In this document: piece after piece, positions 35,434 through 50,115 of the stretch
How positions within the stretch are numbered: position 1 is the stretch's first letter
Layout: each line of letters starts with the position of its first letter
Source of the DNA: Coniferiporia sulphurascens
Lineage: Eukaryota; Basidiomycota; Agaricomycetes; Hymenochaetales; Hymenochaetaceae
Assembly: GCA_002794785.1 (NCBI GenBank)
Contig: NBBA01000004.1
Location: forward strand, 1,364,001-1,428,000
Length of the DNA stretch: 64,000 nucleotides
Direction: 5' to 3'
Translations under genes and position numbers: made by a program
The notes under the pieces: model-generated
What the model saw: the letters and a program-made list of their open reading frames with translations, nothing else
What the model was told of the DNA's origin: nothing
The model's database searches: none

Positions 35434-35601
35434 TGAGTAGAAATAGTGAAGACTTGAGGGACGGCCCAGCGATCGACGAGTCTGACCGGCCGCGGCGGGC
35501 ACGGGAAAATTTCCTTTCCGGGCCGCAACCGCAATTCGGGCGAGAATTTAGCATTCAGTCAAAGTTAAGCCTTACCGACTTTTCGTTCGTAGGCTTGAAC
35601 G
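35434..35601. promoter_or_regulatory. Bidirectional promoter COA6 / RIX7
   Basis: Only 168 bp separate the two divergent start codons, so both promoters must share this interval. No strong TATA box is seen on either strand. Confidence 0.5.
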
Positions 35602-38266
<2,665 letters not shown>

Positions 38267-38406
38267 TAGCGATGACTTGCGCGAAGAGACTGTCCCAGCG
38301 CAAACACAGAGGCCCATTGGGAGCTTAGACGAGCGCATTGCGCATGTTCAGGGAGAGGTGCTACATTTCAGTTTACTTACATGGTCGCGGGTTTGTCGAC
38401 TTTATA

Positions 38407-39880
38407 TTACATTTCTCCGACCTTCTTAATGCCTGCTACAACTCTTTCGTTCCGCCTCCAAAACTCCACAAGTACATTCGCCAGTCGTTCAGGGTTGTCC
38501 TGCCACCGCGCCGGATCAATTCAGTGATCTCTTGTCCACCTTGTAAAATTTTTAGAACTAACTGACCTCGTGAATCATGTGTCCTGTATCTGGTACGACT
38601 ATCATCTGAAACTTGCCCTGCATCTGTCCGATTATGAGCTCCTTGTCAAGTCTGTCTGTTCCTGCCAGAACCAAGAGTCGGGCTGCCCTAACGGTCAAAA
38701 ATTTACTGGACAAGCCCGAGAACCAGCCTGAAAGGTACTTAAGAATCCATAGCAGGGAGAAGACCATATCAACTTACTCTCCCAAAATGGCGCAGTCGAA
38801 CGAAGTGGGGTTCGCCATTTAAAGCTCGGTCCATGGTCATTCGGAGACTCTGACGGAACGACTAGTGAAGGAACGGAGATACGAGCCGATAAAGGATTCT
38901 TAATCGTGTGGTTCGAGACACTATTCGGGATCATTGAGCTGATATCATGGGGGCATAAGCTCTTAAACGTACTGCCACTCAACAGCCTCTTCGACGCTGT
39001 CGAAGCCATCCGGGCGGCTATCCAGAAGCCTGTTCATATACGGTAGGGCATCTATAGCGGAACCTGTACCACATTACATGAGCGATCAAAGTTAAGCAAA
39101 AATAACATACAATTTCACCTTCCACCACATCGAGTACCGCAACACCAGTCACACGATACTTGCTCTCAAGAAGCATGGGGCACGCCCGGACCAGCACGGT
39201 GCCTCCCATACTGTGGCCTACGAGCTTTTTAAGGTAAGAATAGTAAGACGAGAATACTAAAAAGTGCATGTAATACCAGGAATGTCGGTGCTTCTTTTGG
39301 CTCCGGAAACAATGTTACGAGCAGGTTATATGCGTCTTTTGATAGTACTTCGACGGACAGATCCGAGTCAAGTACAGATTCATTAACGGGATTCGTCCTT
39401 CCTAGACAGTTTATAAAGGTCGAATTGAGTATATACAAAAGAATGAACACACTAACCATGCTTCCTCGCATCCATTGCAAGAACCCCACATTCACCATTC
39501 GTCAGAGACATCACTTCTTTTGCAAAACAAGCAAAGCTGAGGCCAGAATATCCCGCGCCGTGATGGCAGACCATGATCGTCCCGTCCGTAACCTTAGGAG
39601 GAGAGTAATAAACACGAACATTGAGGCCCGAGGCAGGCACAGTCACTTCTACAGCTTGATCGAAGTAACCTGCAGCTGATATAGGAGAGTATTCTGGGTT
39701 GGGCGTGCGTTTCTGTCGTGTTGTACTGCGTTTCTGTAGAGAGCTGTGGTTTGTTCATTATCCAGTTAGTTGGGTGGACTGAACTTCGGTTCACCTTCGG
39801 GGAGGAGGCATTGTTGGTAGAGATCCAATATCATCTTCTTCCTCTTCCGCTTCTCCATTATCGAGCACATCTGGCGCCAT
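38407..39880 (-). CDS. PPE1: Protein phosphatase methylesterase 1 (PP2A demethylase)
   Basis: Reads leftward from ATG at 39880 ([16 protein letters not shown]) to a stop at 38407; about 370 residues in several exons. The alpha/beta-hydrolase core has the oxyanion region [18 protein letters not shown], the nucleophile elbow [16 protein letters not shown], the acid in [10 protein letters not shown] and the catalytic His in [11 protein letters not shown]. It removes the methyl ester from the C-terminal leucine of the PP2A catalytic subunit. The end ([14 protein letters not shown]) is well conserved in fungi. Convergent with RIX7, 140 bp between stops. Confidence 0.9.
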
Positions 39881-40224
39881 TGTAGGTGTCTGTGGTAAGT
39901 TGCTTAACCTTGCGTTCATTGCTGAGCGGTACAAATCAGACATGGTGTAAGTGCTATGAGGAGCAAGTCAGCGGTTCTGATATAACTTATTACTGTAATA
40001 ACTCAAATTATGTGGGTCCGATTCTGGCCTCAAAAATTAGGATCAGCGCGGGTTGCCAATAACCATAATACCTCGGTTCCGTAGCATATATCCTCGAGCT
40101 TTCTTTACACTAATGTCTACATAATTTCCCATAAAGATATTCGGGATACATTCTATCCGATATTTCCCAAGAATAAAGGGCATAAATCAGATACTCTGTT
40201 ATGTGTCAACCCACCATGAACGAG
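39881..40224. other. Intergenic region between PPE1 and DPB11 genes
   Basis: About 340 bp, AT-rich, holding the PPE1 promoter and the 3' end of the next gene upstream. No other feature was recognised. Confidence 0.5.
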
Positions 40225-43200
40225 TCACGTCCTACTTCCCATCACCCCTGAAGCTCGACGAACAAGACTCCTCCCCTTCTTGCCATTCGGCACGGAATTT
40301 TCCTGGGGCGTCGGTTCAACAGGCTCGTTGTTAATTAAGCTGAGAAGTCGTCGCTTTTCGTCTCGTTGGCTAGGATCTTCATACGTCACGCGCATGCTTT
40401 CATCGATTGCATCCGAAGTGGGCTCAATGGATAGGATATTCGATTCTGGAACGAATGACAGGTAGTCGTTTGTGGAGGTTTGACGAGAGAGGTTTGTGCT
40501 GCTAGTAGTCCTAGAGAATGAACCCTGTTTTGACTATAAAGTGTGAGCCACTCCTTCAATTCTAAAAGGGGGGTGACCCTACCTTAGACCTAGGTGGCAT
40601 TTTAGAGCGCTTGCCGCTCTTCCCCGGTTGAACATGACTATCGCAGTCATCTGACGATTGCCTCTTCCCCAATAACGAGGTGATGGCGTCTTTCAGGATA
40701 TTTGCGCTGTCCCCACTTAGTGTCGTCTTAGTTTCGTGATCAACAGGCATCTTCAATGGCGAAGGCGTCGTAGATGAAGGTATTCTCGTAAGCTGAGTCG
40801 AGTGCTTTTTCGTAGGCGAAACATTGGGAGTGCTTTCCTTTGCATTGTCTTTTGTAACTCTTTCGGTAGCCGTCCGACGGTTTGTTGAAGGTGTTGAAGG
40901 AAGACTAGCAAGCGACAGGCCGGAAGAAAGGGATAAAGAAAGCGGTTGATCTATCGATTCCGAAAGGAGACCATTAGTCACCCATGATTGATTTGTGTCC
41001 GTGTCTGTAGAAGGAGTCTGTGCAGATACAGGTCTGCCAGGAAGACACAAAAGAGTAGAATTTTTCTCGGACGCTATCCCAGTAGATGACCCTTGGATAA
41101 ACTCATTGTTCGTGATATCCGTTATACCACCTCCCTGAACTCCCTTGCAGGACACTGGAGAGACCGAGTACCTGGAGGTACTCTGAACTTCGCCGGTTGT
41201 GACAGTCTTGTAAAGCCACTCCAAATTCACAACAGGTATTCCCCATTCTTGAGCCTTTGTAAATTTCAGACCAGATCCGCAAGGACAAATTAAGTGAGTA
41301 TTCCGCCGAGAGAGCTGGTCCGTCACAGTAGCACCTAAAAGACTGGTTGAGTTCGTATGCCAGAATATAAAGGAAGACTTTCTCACCAATCGCTTTGATC
41401 AGACGTACGGACGGCGTCTTTTCGCATGCAGATAAACCCGAAACATGAAGCACTAGTTCCTTAGTCCCTTCGAATTAAGGCAATTTAGATTATTGACATG
41501 ACCAGGGCGTGCAAGCCAGAGCGTACCTGGTATTGGCGTGGAGATTCCGAGCGGAACAAATGCTGGATGTTCCCCCACAGCGCAGATCTTTTCTTCGAAT
41601 ATGCACTGCTCGATCCAGCATTCCGTCCGATATTTGTTTTGATCGCCTCCACTCGGTTCGTTTCGATAAAACGTGCCGCCGCTGTACCGTTTATAAGCAA
41701 CAGTTTTTTGCGGAAAAAAATTAATGGGATTACCTTGCGAGTCGAACGATGATGAAGTCCACGTCTGCCTCTTTATCTGTGTAAACAGTGCCACCGCGAA
41801 GTTCGAGAGCCTGTGTCAACTTTGGTTCATCGGCATCTCCCAATGCCCGGAACCTTAGGCCAGTAAAGAGGTTTTGTTCCCCCTCCGGAATTTGTCCATC
41901 TACATTAGGTAGTACGAGAGAAGGAGTACCCGAAACGAGGAAAGACGAAGAAGACAAAAGGGTAGATGCCGATGCAGGGGTCGATTGCATACGTTGCAGG
42001 GATGACCTCGGGCCGTCGGGTGCTGCTGATTTTGTTGCAAGCGATTTCGTGCGTTTGAAGGCAGCGGCTAAGGAGCTCCCTTGGTTCGTCGTTGGTGCGC
42101 CACTAGATTCGCCCATAGACGAAGACTGATCAGCGATGGGAGGAGCGGACGGTCTCGAATCCTCCTCCGACTTAGAAGTGGAAGTGATTTTCATGGACGG
42201 AGCCTTAGCAATGTTTCTCGATAGCTTCCCACCTTTCACCTCGAAGCCCTTCTTCTTGAGCAAACCCTCCCAAAGTCGAGTCGTTGTCTCGGGCAAGCGC
42301 TTAACTATGGCCATTTCTTCTACATCCGGAGAATTGGCGAGCGTAGCGTCCGTTAAAGACGATGAGGTGTTGGTCTCTTGGGCGGGAGGTTCCGCAGTCG
42401 AAGCTATCGGTGCAAGAAGCGGGGAGGCTGTAGTAGTTGAATAATGAATATAGCGCAATCGCTATTTGTACAATGGTTAAGGCATACCCTCACGTGGGAG
42501 CCTGCGCTTGGGCTGTGGATTGGTGATTAGGTAGTCCTTTTCATCAAGTATTCCTACAGAGCGTAAGTGAAAGGTCGAAACGACGATATGTCGACAAACC
42601 ATTGAACTCCACGCAATCCCATAGCCACTCTTCCCAGACCATGACTATCTTCTCCGGATTCGACTTGTTCGCCTTTTCAACATATTGCATCTTGGGAGTG
42701 AATCCCCTTCCGTCAATATTTCCATTCCTGTCCGGACCGCACAAGAGGTGCGTCAGTCGCGAGCCTTTTCCAAGCGTGTCGACATAGGTTCCCCCGTGCT
42801 TTTCAAAGACCCTGCGGATTCGTTTCCGCTTCTGAACATCATCAAAACCAGTGAGGCACAGCACTACAGATCTGAAGACAGGCAGACTATGACCGTCAAT
42901 GCTCTTTTTCAAGTAGGATAAAATAATGAGCAGACATAAGGCAGAGCTGAGCGACTAAGGGACCTGCGTACCGTATCCATATCAATGCTCTCGCCACTGA
43001 GCCATTTTACATATGAATCATTGATCCAAGACGGCTGCATTATCGGTATGCCGTGTTCAACGCAGTACTAAACAGAACAGACATGAGTCGAACGCATAAA
43101 TATAATGCGAATAGTACGTGCTGTATATTTTGCGCTTCCGGGACCTTCGCAGATAAGATGCGTTACCCTGTCTGTTAGATCTGACGAGGTTTGTGCACCA

Positions 43201-43553
43201 AGCTGAACAGCTTGTTGAAACAAGTTGACCTAGCAGAGCAGTGAGTGATTAAGGATTGCATCGGAGCCACTGTCTTATGCTCGGTACCTTGTCATTAACG
43301 CCAGACGCGCAGACCACCACCCCAGTAAATGGCTTCTTGCAGCTTTTGAGAATATCCGAAGTGTCGACATCATCAGCAGTAGAAGATTGGGCCCAAGCAG
43401 GTTGCTTTAAAGTTGAGACCACAGTTGTCTTGGTCGGTGCGGCTGGACGCAATCTGACACCCGGGACCTTAAGGCGAGTCAACAGCAAGAAAATAGCTAC
43501 CACTGCATGCACACACCTTCGTAGAGCCGTGACCCTTTCTCATGCTAAATATC
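40225..43553 (-). CDS. DPB11: Multi-BRCT replication/checkpoint protein (DPB11/TopBP1/Rad4 type)
   Basis: Reads leftward from ATG at 43553 (MRKGHGSTK, then VPGVRLRPAAPTKTT) to a stop at 40225. Four BRCT repeats are visible: first KPFTGVVVCASGVNDK with RVTHLICEGPGSAKY and HGIPIMQPSWIND; second SVVLCLTGFDD to IVMVWEEWLWDCVEFN; third LFTGLRFRALGDAD with YRTECWIEQCIFEE; fourth LVLHVSGLSACEK with NTHLICPCGSGLKF and IPVVNLEWLYK. The two pairs are separated by a Ser/Thr/Pro-rich linker. The tail VTYEDPSQRDEKRRLLSLI is typical of the family. Such proteins bind phosphorylated Sld3/Sld2-like factors to start replication and activate the ATR checkpoint. Confidence 0.88.
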
Positions 43554-44103
43554 TGCTTAGGCCAGCTGTAGACGGGTTGCGTTATCCAGTGTTGAACCGG
43601 TTTAGTGGTTGACCATTTGCGACGCGTCGAGCGCGACGAAATTGCTGACGTAATCATTAGGGGAGGCACATTGGCAATACGCTTCTTTCATACCTTCAAC
43701 TTGATTCTTTGGACATTGTAATTCTTGCGGCCGCCGCCAGCTTGGATGAATTCGCATTCCCGTGTATTTATCAATGTTTTTGGACTGCCCCTTATCCCGC
43801 CTGTGGTTTAGTTTTAGTTGTAAATACAGAGCAAAACTTGTTGTGTTTAAGAAACAGTGCCAAATCACTAAATAAGACTCCGAATATATTAGAGAGATTA
43901 ATTCTAAAGACGAAGGAGTGCGACGTTCGACGTTCGACAAGAGTCAATCTGCCGATACACATCGCTACTTCAACAGGTCCCAGGCGAGATGTCGTAAACG
44001 CACATCAAATTTCCCGACATTGTGAATGATGCGGACACTTTCATTTCAAACTGAGTACACTCGTCGTACAAACACAGCGAGTCCACGTACCTTGAATTCC
44101 CAT
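43554..44103. other. Intergenic region between DPB11 and uL30m genes
   Basis: About 550 bp. A minus-strand open stretch covers part of it but shows no family feature. A short direct repeat (cgacgtt twice, about 43921-43935) is the only pattern seen. Confidence 0.45.
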
Positions 44104-44511
44104 CTATAGCTCCAAGGCATTCCCTTTCTTCAGGCTTCCAACAACCGTAAACCCTCGAGATGGCTTCCTCTCATGTCTCTGTTCCGTCTTTGTCCTCACC
44201 GCCTCCTTTGACACGTTCTCCACTCTCACCAGCTCCTTCACAGCAAGAATTTTGCCAGCAAACTCAGGCGAGTGTGGATGATAGACGGTTTGCATCCGGC
44301 GGTGTATCCCCAGCGAGACGAGTGTGCCTTTCTTCTTTGAACCCAAGGCAATCGCGGAACGCGTGAGGGTGATTTTGTAGAACTGTTCGCTACCAGAACT
44401 TGTCTGCATGGAGCGCATAAAAGCGCGGGAGGATGACGATGATAAGGAAGGTGCTGCAGATGCAAGCAGTCGGCTTGGTCTAGCCGTGGCCAGACATCTT
44501 GTTGTGGCCAT
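44104..44511 (-). CDS. MRPL33: Mitochondrial large-subunit ribosomal protein uL30m
   Basis: A single exon of 135 codons from ATG at 44511 (MATTRCLATARPSRLLASAA). The Ala/Ser/Arg-rich first 45 residues form a mitochondrial leader. The uL30 domain reads YKITLTRSAIALGSKKKGT, then LGIHRRMQTVYHPHSPEFAG and ILAVKELVRVENV. It belongs to the mitoribosome large subunit. An alternative in-frame ATG at 44562 would add 17 hydrophobic residues; the shorter start gives a better presequence. Confidence 0.93.
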   Translation of the reverse strand: MATTRCLATARPSRLLASAAPSLSSSSSRAFMRSMQTSSGSEQFYKITLTRSAIALGSKKKGTLVSLGIHRRMQTVYHPHSPEFAGKILAVKELVRVENVSKEAVRTKTEQRHERKPSRGFTVVGSLKKGNALEL

Positions 44512-45442
44512 GGTTGACAAGAGTAGCAAAGTCGAATTCAAGTGAGGGAAAATCAGAGTCACATGACAAAGTATCCCCTTACGTAATCAATACTCCGAGC
44601 CTTAAAAGGGGTTTAAGCTTCAGGTCCTTGACTCCTTGTACTACAGCATATGCATGCCTGAAAAGTAATGGAGCCTTTGCCTTTGCCAATTATCCTAAAT
44701 CACGAATAAGTACGGACATTGAAGTTGCCATTTCGAGTTATATTTTGGGGATGAAGTGCAGTAAACTATATATTGGCGCGCGAAAAACTCAGACAAGACT
44801 CGGAAGTTGGGAACATCCATTTAGACAACTTCGTGTGAGCCACGCTGTGCACAATAAAATCGAAGCGCCGTGCGAACAATGGAACATCGGGTTTGGAAGT
44901 TAACTTTCTTGCCGATGGGTTTGTCCTTTTTTTATCAGGATAAACAGGATGTAATTGCAACCCTTTACACGAGGCCGGGCATCAACATTTGCCTAGATTA
45001 CGCCAGGGGGATGGCGACTTCAAACTGCGGAACTTCTTGTGGGCGTGTGTTTTATTGGCTGTCCTGTGGATATAGAAAATAACTCCTAGTTCCCTTCTTG
45101 CTGGGGATCTGAATAGGCTAATTTGTGATTTAATTATTTAAACCAGTGAAGCTGAGGTCCACGCAGAAAACCAGTCTTCAGAACTGCGACTGAAAGAAAT
45201 GATCAGCACACACGTACGACACACATAACCAACTTTTCCGAGTCAAGAACAAAAGATACACTCATTTATATCAGCGAGCTGGGGAAGTTCACTTCCTGGA
45301 CCATAGGGGAACCCTAGATAAGCGCTCCTAGTGATACATAATAGCCCCCAAATCCGAGAAAAAATTACACCTTCAAGCTAAGGAAGAGAGATGGCAGCTT
45401 CCTTTGCCAACATCATCATTAATTTTGTAAAAAGGGAGGGCT
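44512..45442. other. Intergenic region upstream of uL30m, downstream of tRNA-Trp copy 1
   Basis: About 930 bp with no recognised gene. The tRNA-Trp terminator (T run, seen as AAAAA at about 45429) is at its right end. Confidence 0.45.
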
Positions 45443-45524
45443 TGAACCTAACCCGATTTGAACGGATGACCTTCTGGATATGCCATTTCTGGAATCAGAT
45501 GCTCTACCACTGAGCCATAGGTCC
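45443..45524 (-). tRNA. tRNA-Trp (CCA) with 10-nt intron, copy 1
   Basis: Identical over all 82 nt to the plus-strand copy at 46067. Acceptor GGACCTA/TAGGTTC (one G-T pair), D arm GGCTCAGTGGTAGAGC as in other eukaryotic tRNA-Trp, T arm ATCCG-TTCAAAT-CGGGT. A T run follows the 3' end as Pol III terminator. The anticodon stem has an A-C mismatch next to the loop, so the identity is slightly uncertain; a tRNA-Gly (TCC) register is the alternative. Confidence 0.72.
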
Positions 45525-46066
45525 TTGGCGTGAGTTGCGGACGGGAGCAATACAACGGCAGAGACTCGGATATTTGATTTACTATTAAAAGACATCACGT
45601 GTCATATGGCCGGACCCGGATCGGCCGGCGCACCTCGAAGTTTAAATAAAAAATCATTTCATGAAATAGCGGGAACCATTGTACAGCGACAAACCTCTTT
45701 GTTTGGTTGTATAAGAGAAACTATGTACATCCGTCAGCTTCCCGCGTCTTCTCCTGCTTTTGTACAAGGGCACTGGCTTTTTGTAATGCAGCGTGCCATA
45801 GCCTTCAGATTGTATGCATCATTGGGGGGCGAAACCCTCCAGTTACCTGCTTAGGGGCCTCCCAAAAACTAGTTGTCCTAATCACTTCGAACAAGCGCGA
45901 TGAAATCTGCAACTACCTCTGTTTTCGCCTTGCAAGGGACATGATGAGCTCAAGGAAATACAGAAACAACCCCTCAGCTGTTTAAAATGCGCTACCGATT
46001 GAATGGGCGCATACGGCACTTAAAGTTAATCCAGTCATAATGTTTCTAGATGACCCAGAATCCGTG
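45525..46066. other. 542-bp spacer between the inverted tRNA-Trp genes
   Basis: Separates two identical tRNA genes read away from each other. Open stretches on both strands lack family features. No repeat was recognised inside it. Confidence 0.45.
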
Positions 46067-46148
46067 GGACCTATGGCTCAGTGGTAGAGCATCTGATTCC
46101 AGAAATGGCATATCCAGAAGGTCATCCGTTCAAATCGGGTTAGGTTCA
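46067..46148 (+). tRNA. tRNA-Trp (CCA) with 10-nt intron, copy 2
   Basis: Same 82-nt gene as copy 1 in opposite orientation. Anticodon CCA at 46099-46101 lies in the loop TTCCAG; the following intron carries TGG, able to pair with the anticodon as in other intron-bearing pre-tRNAs. Stem TCTGA/CCAGA has one A-C mismatch. Removing the intron leaves 72 nt. The 3' flank (tccctcccttttt) is nearly the same as in copy 1 and ends in a T5 terminator. Confidence 0.72.
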
Positions 46149-46277
46149 AATCCCTCCCTTTTTGGTCGAAATTTGAAACGTGAGATGCCCTTATAGGGGT
46201 GTCGATATATGCGAGGCGCAATTCCAAGTGCTGTCTGCTAAACAGAAAGCACCCTTTACTTCTTCTTGGCCGCCGCC

Positions 46278-49200
46278 ATGGCGCGTCCAGAGCCTATGAA
46301 TGCTACGCCTCACCATTCAAAGGTCAAGGTTTCCTTAAGTTTCTCGGAACCATTGTTCGTCGCCGGGCAGAATGTAACTGGCAAGATGGAGCTCGAGTGC
46401 AGGGCGGAGAGGGGTCTTGGTATCAATGTCATTAAGGTCGAGCTTTTTGCGATCCAGGGTGAGCCCCATCCCGCAACGTACTATATGGACGTTTGAACAA
46501 GTTATCTGCATCCGAAGATTTAACATCGCGTGATCACTCTGCAACTAGTACATTCTTGCATTTGACGCGGTACTTCCAGGGTGCCGGCCTTCCGCCCTCA
46601 AACGCTGTCTTCCTTGACCCCCTGCCTGAAAGCGATCCCCTTCCGGCAGATCATTATCCAGCGCGCAAGGGCACGACAACATTCTTCTTCCGATTTCCCC
46701 TGCCGCGCTCTTCTCCAGCAAGCATCAGTTTTTGCAATGGGCTCGCCAGGCTGAAGTACGAAATACGTGCAAGCGTGGGTATATCTTGGAGAGGCGAACG
46801 CCGATATGTAATGGAACGAAGGGACATCGCCGTTGCTGAAGCTCTGGGCAGGCCTACTAATCCGTCGGGTGACGAGCAAATTGTCGTCGGCGAGAACGGT
46901 AAAATATGGATGCAGGGGCGAATACTTAATCCGTATATTATCGCAGGACATAATGCGTGCGTTGAACTGTTCGTCAGGAATCACTCCATGAAGAGCGTAA
47001 GTGCTGAGCGCACTGGTGCAATGTTCTGTATCTAATTGGCAAATTGTTACACCAATAGGCATCCGGCTTGGATCTCACGCTGATGCGTCGTCTTCATCTT
47101 CCCATCGCTGCTCAAACGGATAATGCTCCCCAAATATCCGACACTCTTTTGAGTATGCCTTTTCGTGGAGAAGACTATATCGTTCATCCTGGCACAGAAG
47201 GCATCGCCAACCTCGTGTTCTCCGTTCCAAATAACGCCTTCGGTGTCCGCGCTGGTCGCTTAGATACTGGGGAGGGAGATTATGGGCCTCGCAGAATGGA
47301 TAGCTTGTTCTTTGTTCAATGTTCTGTTCAAATTGAGCTCGGCGGTGGTTTCGGAGGCAAGAAAGTCTTACTTGAGCTGCCTGTCACGGTCATTCATCCG
47401 GCAGCAATGAAGATATACTCGACTCCTGAACAATTTCCAGCACTACCCGCGCCTCTTGTCCCCGCCGTTTCCCCGCCCCCGTTCTCTCCTTGGCTCTACG
47501 CGACGCAAGCGACATTTGAAGATCTCAGTCCAAATTGCATGAGCCCTCCTATCTCTCCTTTCCCTTCTCACCCATGGTCCCCGCATCCTCTCCCGCCAAC
47601 ACAACCGGCCAATGAACAATTCTACTATAATCCGCCTCCGCTAGCTGTCGCGCGTGTTTACCCGGCTCGTCCTTCTAGTGCAGACACTACACAACAACTA
47701 CCTAATTTGCCAGGTCAAACCTACCAGGTCGCTTCAGAACCCTATATTAACCCTATCATCTTTGCCGGCCAGCAGCAATTTGATGATATCTCCGCAGCTG
47801 AAGAAGGTGAACCTGGAAAGGGACAGCGCGCGTTACGCATAGCGGCACACCTCCGCACAACTTCTCGACATCGCTCTGTTTCTCCCCAGTCACATCGCTT
47901 CCCTGAAGCGCCAGTCGCTGCCGTCACAGCCACCGGAAACCCACTTTCTATCTCACAGTCTAACCAAATCGCAAAACCAAGTGCAGACTTTACTGACGGC
48001 ACTAACGCTATTAATCGCGATCTTGATGCCGTACCTGGACTCCTTTCACCTCGACCCGTCCTCGGCCACAAACACTCTTTCTCTGTGGACAATGGAACGG
48101 TAAAGAGCGACCGGGTCGTTGATCTTGAGCGCATGGCTGCCAAAGAGGTGGCTGGTACAGAGAAGGATAACGACAGGGACAAAACACTTCCCCGACAACC
48201 CTCAAATTCCGAAGATCGGGTTCCTGATACTCCAACCCTTCCGAACGAACCCATCTTGATGCCACTCAACTCACGCCCTAAATCCGGCCTGCACAACCGG
48301 GAGGGCGGGTTGGAGGCACTTGAACGCAAGCTCCTTGAGCAGGTAGGAACGCGCAAGCCTGGTCCTGAGAGACGCGCAGATGTCTGGAGTGTGCTTCCCA
48401 ATCCTATCACAATACCGCCATCGAGTGACCCTCGAATTATTGATCCGAACGACTCCGCAATATCCAGTCTTGCACTAGGCGCTGCAGGAGGACCGCTCGA
48501 GTGGTCACCGCCAACGACGGAAGTCGCTGAGAAACTCCCGCCATCCCAGTCGGAGTCATATTTACAAACCAGCGGAAAGAGCAACGGAAGAGTACCCCGC
48601 GAGAAAGTCAAGGAACGTGACAAGCGAACTGACGTGCATCAGCTGCGAAAGGCCGCGACTGGGCGCATCACGGCCTGGCTTGGAGGTATCGACCCCGCTG
48701 CCCCACCGACGTTCTCCGAATCCGTAGTAATGAGCAGTCCGAAAACCCCCGCCGAAGAAATCGCGCTACCCGTCGATCCCGATCATCATCCCTTACCCAA
48801 CTTGCCTTCCGTCATATCTTCTGTTGCCGGGCATGACGTCCTAGTCGACGACGCGATCCCGACCCGGTCGTCGGGCTTTGTCTTACACGCTACAACGGAT
48901 TTATCAAATTCTTTTGAACAGGTTCACGGCGGCCATATTGACAGGCCTCGAACAGTGACACCCACTCAGCCAGACTCCTCCCTTCAGTTATTGGTCCCCA
49001 ACCATAACAACGGCCCCCCAGTTAAACCTGTGTTACAACGTTTCGCTGGCTTGTCCGTCAACCCCCAGCCCGCAGGTGTCAAGTATGATGTGCGTTCTGC
49101 TCGTGGAGGGCGTGGAGGAAAGGTCACTTCCGTTGCAGCACTTTGGGCATCTCTTACTTCCCAGCAGGACACAAATACGCATACAACCCGTTTGCACGAG

Positions 49201-49626
49201 AAAGCTGAAGCTTCCAGACCAACGTTCGGGAAACCACAATTACCACTTTTACCAGATAAGACATCTGCTCCGTCGAAATCGCCTCCACATGTCCGGAAGT
49301 CACCTGAAATGAATCTGAACGCCGCTGATCTAACTAATCGTCATGGGAAGATGTCTAAATCATCGTCAATTCCTGCTGTCCTATCTTCGTCACACGCAAT
49401 CCCTGTATTATCCTCTACTGCGTCATTGGCTCGCCCCATCCAGGCGTCACATCCGAAGTATCTGCACCCCCGAATCAGCGCGAACACGGCCAGCATGGAA
49501 CTACCTCATTCAATCGCCCCTCGCGTGGTTTCCCATACGCCAAAGTCTCCACCCCGCGACCTCGCGTTCGGACAGGCGAAGTTGAAAGATTTGATTAAGA
49601 AATACCAGCAAGGCTTTGAACAATGA
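46278..49626 (+). CDS. Arrestin-domain protein with long disordered tail
   Basis: Three exons (46278-46458, 46518-46996, 47059-49626) give about 1,075 residues. The start is MARPEPMNATPHHSKVKVSL, the first ATG in frame with a good context. Residues 10 to about 390 form the arrestin N and C lobes (VSLSFSEPLFVAGQNVTGKM, then TTTFFFRFPLPRSSPASISF, and GIANLVFSVPNNAFGVRAGR). The tail is Pro/Ser/Thr-rich, contains VRSARGGRGGKVTSVAALWA, and ends LKDLIKKYQQGFEQ. Fungal arrestin-related proteins guide ubiquitin ligases to membrane transporters, but I saw no PPxY motif, so this role is only a possibility. Confidence 0.85.
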
Positions 49627-50115
49627 GGTTATACCCCCTGTGCTCTATCATCGGCTTTGTCTCTTTATCTTCTGTCTTTTTACCTGCTTGGAAACATACG
49701 GATATCTGTCTTAACATCATTTTTATTCACGATATGTAACGACCACGATGGATTCTTGACGTCTCGAGTATCAGTTAATGATATTTATACTTGCATCAAA
49801 TGTTATACTTTTACCCTTACTCTCCTTTTGCCTACAGCTCCTACTGTAGATTTCAATGGTAAGCGTGGACCAGTAGGTGCGTGAGAGAAACGGTGTTTTT
49901 CTGCTTTATATTCCGGGTGCTATCGTTATCTTCGTGATTAACTTCGAACTTCTGAATTGTTCAGCGCCTGTGAAATCAAACCATACAGCTCTGCTTATCT
50001 CACTATAGTGACTGATAAAGACTCGTCGACGACTCACGGCGGCGCGCGCAGCGTTTGGACTTACCCCCATATATTGACAACTCCCGTCTGCAGCGCTGCG
50101 CAACTCTGTAAGGAC
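49627..50115. other. Intergenic region between arrestin-domain and formamidase genes
   Basis: About 490 bp, AT-rich; 3' region of the arrestin gene and promoter of the formamidase gene. An upstream noncoding exon of the latter cannot be excluded. Confidence 0.45.

Larger units (their letters stand above)
45430..46163. repeat. Inverted repeat made of two tRNA-Trp genes with 3' flanks
   Basis: The two arms are identical through the tRNA and stay similar for about 14 nt past the 3' ends (CCCTCCCTTTTT shared). The 5' flanks differ. This pattern suggests a fairly recent inverted duplication that included the terminator. Confidence 0.75.

Noticed and set aside
47742..48623. 293-codon open frame on the minus strand
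   Set aside because: It lies wholly antisense to the arrestin-domain gene, is Ser/Arg/Gly-rich with no family features, and is explained by the GC-rich codon use of the real gene.
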